Shown here: positions 15,281 through 17,090 of the stretch, one piece after another | Numbering within the stretch: the stretch's first letter is position 1 | Layout of the letters: each line of letters starts with the position of its first letter | Assembly (NCBI GenBank): GCA_964541525.1 | Contig: CAZIQF010000036.1 | Span: forward strand, 1 to 17,090 | DNA: 17,090 nt | DNA from: UBA1737 sp964541525 | GTDB taxonomy: Bacteria; Bacillota_I; Bacilli_A; ML615J-28; CAG-313 | Direction of reading: 5' to 3' | Translations under genes and position numbers: made by a program | The notes under the pieces: model-generated | Database searches by the model: none | What the model saw: only the letters and a program-made list of their open reading frames with translations | What the model was told of the DNA's origin: nothing

Positions 15281-15309
15281 ATTATATCTTAAAATTTAAT
15301 AAAAAGCAA
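15281..15309 (-). promoter_or_regulatory. Promoter of the 14122 membrane protein gene
   Basis: On the minus strand TTGCTT (15304-15309), a 17-base spacer and TATAAT (15281-15286) form a good sigma-A promoter. The predicted start is near 15274. It is back to back with the plus-strand promoter at 15336-15344. Confidence 0.7.
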
Positions 15310-15335
15310 TATTTTATCTTCTTTTTTTTAAAATG

Positions 15336-15344
15336 TGTTATACT
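15336..15344 (+). promoter_or_regulatory. Extended -10 promoter of the radical SAM gene
   Basis: TGTTATACT is an extended -10 on the plus strand without a good -35. It is 20 bases before the ATG at 15365. GAGGT provides the ribosome site in a leader of roughly 14 bases. Confidence 0.6.
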
Positions 15345-15364
15345 ATTTTACGTGAGGTATAATT

Positions 15365-17002
15365 ATGAAATATTTACTAATTGGGATTAATTCTAAATAT
15401 ATTCATCCTGCGTTATCCCTATATCAACTAAAAGCTAATACTTCTTATGATTGCGTAGTTAAAGAGTTTACAATTAAGGATCAACTTGATCATATTTTAG
15501 ATTATTGTATTAAAGAACTAAAGACTAGCGAGTATATCGGGATTGCTGGAACAGTATATTTATGGAATGTTGAATTCTATTTACCTTTATTTAAAACTTT
15601 AAAAGACTTATTTCCTAAGCTTAAAACGATCCTTGGTGGACCAGAAGTTGGATATGATGCTGAATATTTTCTAACAAATAATTCCTATATAGATTATATA
15701 TTATCTGGAGAAGGTGAGGAATCATTTCACGAACTTTGTTTATATTTAGATCACAAGATTAGTCTTAATCAAGTATCTAATTTATATTATGTAAATGATG
15801 GAATCGTTCATTATACATACTTTAAATATCCTGACTTAAATCAAGTTAAGCTTGCTGTCTTAGATGTCCCTGATTGTGAAAACCGGATTATTTATTTAGA
15901 ATCAAGTCGAGGATGTCCATATACATGTAGTTATTGTACTGCATCTTTAGATAATAAAGTAAGATTTTTCCCACTAGAATATATTTTAGATATTTTAATA
16001 AAGGTCATGAATAAAAGATGTAAGACCGTTAAATTTCTCGATCGAACTTTTAATGCTAATATGAAATATATGATGCAAATTTTAGATTTTATTGATGAAC
16101 ATAATATCTGTACTACTTTCCAATTTGAAGTAGTTGGTGAAAAACTTAGCAGTGAAATTATTAATAAAATTGCTCATTTAAAACATAAATATTTAAGATT
16201 TGAAATTGGTATTCAGTCAACTAACGAACTAGTAAATTTAAGTGTGAGTAGAAAGCAAGATATTGTAAAATTGAGAGAAAATATTCTTTTATTAAATCAA
16301 ACTAATAAAGTTGATTTGCATCTTGATTTAATCGCGGGTCTCCCTTATGAGACTAAACAATCATTTATTTCATCTTTTGATGAAGCATTTTTAATGCGGG
16401 GTAAAGAACTACAACTAGGCTTTTTAAAATTTTTGCGTGGTACTAAAATGTTGGAAATGGTTAATGAACATGAATATCTTTATACCAATACGCCTCCATA
16501 TGAGATTATTTCGAATAAATATTTAAGAAAGGATGATTTACAAGAAATTCATCAAGTCGAAAAAGCTTTGAATCGTTATTATAATAATAATTTATGTCCA
16601 CGTTTATTTAAGTATCTTTTAGATAATAAGTTAGTTAAATCATATTATCTCTTTTTTAAGAATTTATATCGGGATTTATCTAATTATCAAAAAGATGAAC
16701 TTTTTAAAATTTTAGATGATTATTTAAAATTATTATTCCCAAATTCTTATGATTATTTACACTTTTTATTATTAATTGATTATTTGGAAAATTTTAAAGT
16801 TAAACCAAAAATTTGGTGGGATTTTAATAAAATAACAAATCGTGAAGAATTATTTACATATATGTTAACTTTAGATTCTAGTTTGAATAAAGAGTTATTA
16901 TATCGATATAGTGTGATTATAAATTATAAAACTTTTGTTTTTGTGATTATTTATAAAGATTTTAAGACCAAAAGTTATTTATTTGAATATCTAAGCGATT
17001 AA
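15365..17002 (+). CDS. B12-binding-domain-like radical SAM protein, DUF4080 type
   Basis: This is a 545-residue radical SAM enzyme. It uses a [4Fe-4S] cluster and S-adenosylmethionine to make a radical; the substrate of this family is unknown. The N-terminal part (1-150) is a Rossmann-like, cobalamin-binding-type domain with SKYIHPALSLY (10-20) and LGGPEVGYDAE (90-100). It lacks the DxHxxG cobalamin motif, so B12 binding is doubtful. The radical SAM barrel starts at RGCPYTCSYC, with Cys184, Cys188 and Cys191 as cluster ligands. FEIGIQSTNE (279-288) and LHLDLIAGLP (318-327) are typical later strands. The C-terminal ~180 residues, Tyr/Leu/Lys-rich, match the DUF4080 layout as I recall it. It is the only plus-strand gene, with its own promoter and terminator. 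It is likely a client of the SUF system. Confidence 0.88.
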   Translation: MKYLLIGINSKYIHPALSLYQLKANTSYDCVVKEFTIKDQLDHILDYCIKELKTSEYIGIAGTVYLWNVEFYLPLFKTLKDLFPKLKTILGGPEVGYDAEYFLTNNSYIDYILSGEGEESFHELCLYLDHKISLNQVSNLYYVNDGIVHYTYFKYPDLNQVKLAVLDVPDCENRIIYLESSRGCPYTCSYCTASLDNKVRFFPLEYILDILIKVMNKRCKTVKFLDRTFNANMKYMMQILDFIDEHNICTTFQFEVVGEKLSSEIINKIAHLKHKYLRFEIGIQSTNELVNLSVSRKQDIVKLRENILLLNQTNKVDLHLDLIAGLPYETKQSFISSFDEAFLMRGKELQLGFLKFLRGTKMLEMVNEHEYLYTNTPPYEIISNKYLRKDDLQEIHQVEKALNRYYNNNLCPRLFKYLLDNKLVKSYYLFFKNLYRDLSNYQKDELFKILDDYLKLLFPNSYDYLHFLLLIDYLENFKVKPKIWWDFNKITNREELFTYMLTLDSSLNKELLYRYSVIINYKTFVFVIIYKDFKTKSYLFEYLSD

Positions 17003-17008
17003 TAAATT

Positions 17009-17039
17009 AAAAATTCACAGGGAATAACTGTGAATTTTT
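17009..17039 (+). terminator. Intrinsic terminator of the radical SAM gene
   Basis: AAAAATTCACAG and CTGTGAATTTTT form a perfect 12-bp stem around a 7-base loop. The last five T residues belong to the stem and serve as the U-tract. It works symmetrically in principle, but no minus-strand gene enters from the right within view. Confidence 0.85.
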
Positions 17040-17090
17040 GGTTCAATAAAATCTTTTGAGATTTTGAGATTTTAAGATTTTGAGATAACT
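17040..17090 (+). repeat. Right copy of intergenic repeat with four TTTTGAGA units
   Basis: GGTTCAATAAAATC is followed by four octamers, TTTTGAGA, TTTTGAGA, TTTTAAGA and TTTTGAGA (17054-17085), then TAACT. Bases 17048-17070 are the exact reverse complement of 23-45. The left copy has only two octamers before TAA. It directly follows the terminator of the radical SAM gene and runs to the end of the window. Confidence 0.82.

Noticed and set aside
17054..17085. Octamer repeats as a CRISPR array
   Set aside because: Units are 8 bp and contiguous with no spacers, and there are no cas genes.
1..17090. Defence system, prophage, integron or toxin-antitoxin pair
   Set aside because: No phage, restriction, toxin or recombinase gene was recognised. 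The only accessory-type gene is a broken ATPase.
1..17090. tRNA, rRNA or other stable RNA genes
   Set aside because: No cloverleaf with a CCA-type end or rRNA-like sequence was seen in any gap between genes.

Overview
The window is AT-rich and reads like chromosomal DNA of a low-GC Gram-positive bacterium. Most likely it is an anaerobic, gut-type member of Bacilli (the Erysipelotrichia/Acholeplasma/RF39 side of the tree). This rests on four things: a SUF operon in the Firmicute order with the Zn-type scaffold SufU, a single-chain pyruvate:ferredoxin oxidoreductase, lipobox lipoproteins, and strong AAGGAGG-type ribosome sites. Tryptophan is TGG in every intact gene. Of 14 intact stop codons 12 are TAA, one is TAG and one is TGA (sufU), so the standard bacterial code applies. 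Lineage is inference; no rRNA or marker gene is present.

Layout. All genes but the last are on the minus strand. At 90-5790, read right to left, lies a tight cluster apbE-sufC-sufD-sufS-sufU-sufB, encoding an FMN-transferase lipoprotein and then the Fe-S assembly machine. SufD is only about half the usual length. At 5794-6207 (414 bp, no gene) lie the apbE promoter and a small element of about 190 bp with imperfect terminal inverted repeats that looks like a MITE or IS remnant. It carries a terminator and is bracketed by two hairpins. At 6208-7710 lies a three-gene overlapping operon of unknown function: two related small lipoproteins and a two-helix membrane protein. At 7796-8674 is an EamA/DMT transporter with a near-consensus promoter, and at 8804-9184 a third small lipoprotein. 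The roughly 1.1 kb from 9185 to 10283 holds no intact gene. It contains a decayed DUF4143-type ATPase pseudogene (9408 to about 10080), and 9237-9407 shows nothing I can support. At 10284-13841 is the pyruvate:ferredoxin oxidoreductase (nifJ type) with its own promoter and terminator. At 14122-15255 is an unknown four-helix membrane protein, divergent from the only plus-strand gene, a DUF4080-type radical SAM protein at 15365-17002.

How it fits together. PFOR, with three predicted [4Fe-4S] clusters, and the radical SAM protein both need Fe-S clusters, which the SUF system would supply. ApbE would attach FMN to exported redox proteins, but no target motif was recognised here. The two ends of the window share an inverted copy of an intergenic repeat built on an 8-bp unit, TTTTGAGA, with two units at the left and four at the right. 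This may explain why the sequence stops at these points if it is a whole metagenomic contig. No convincing new multi-gene system was found. The best leads are the terminal repeat family, the small TIR element, the half-size SufD, and the paired-lipoprotein/membrane operon.
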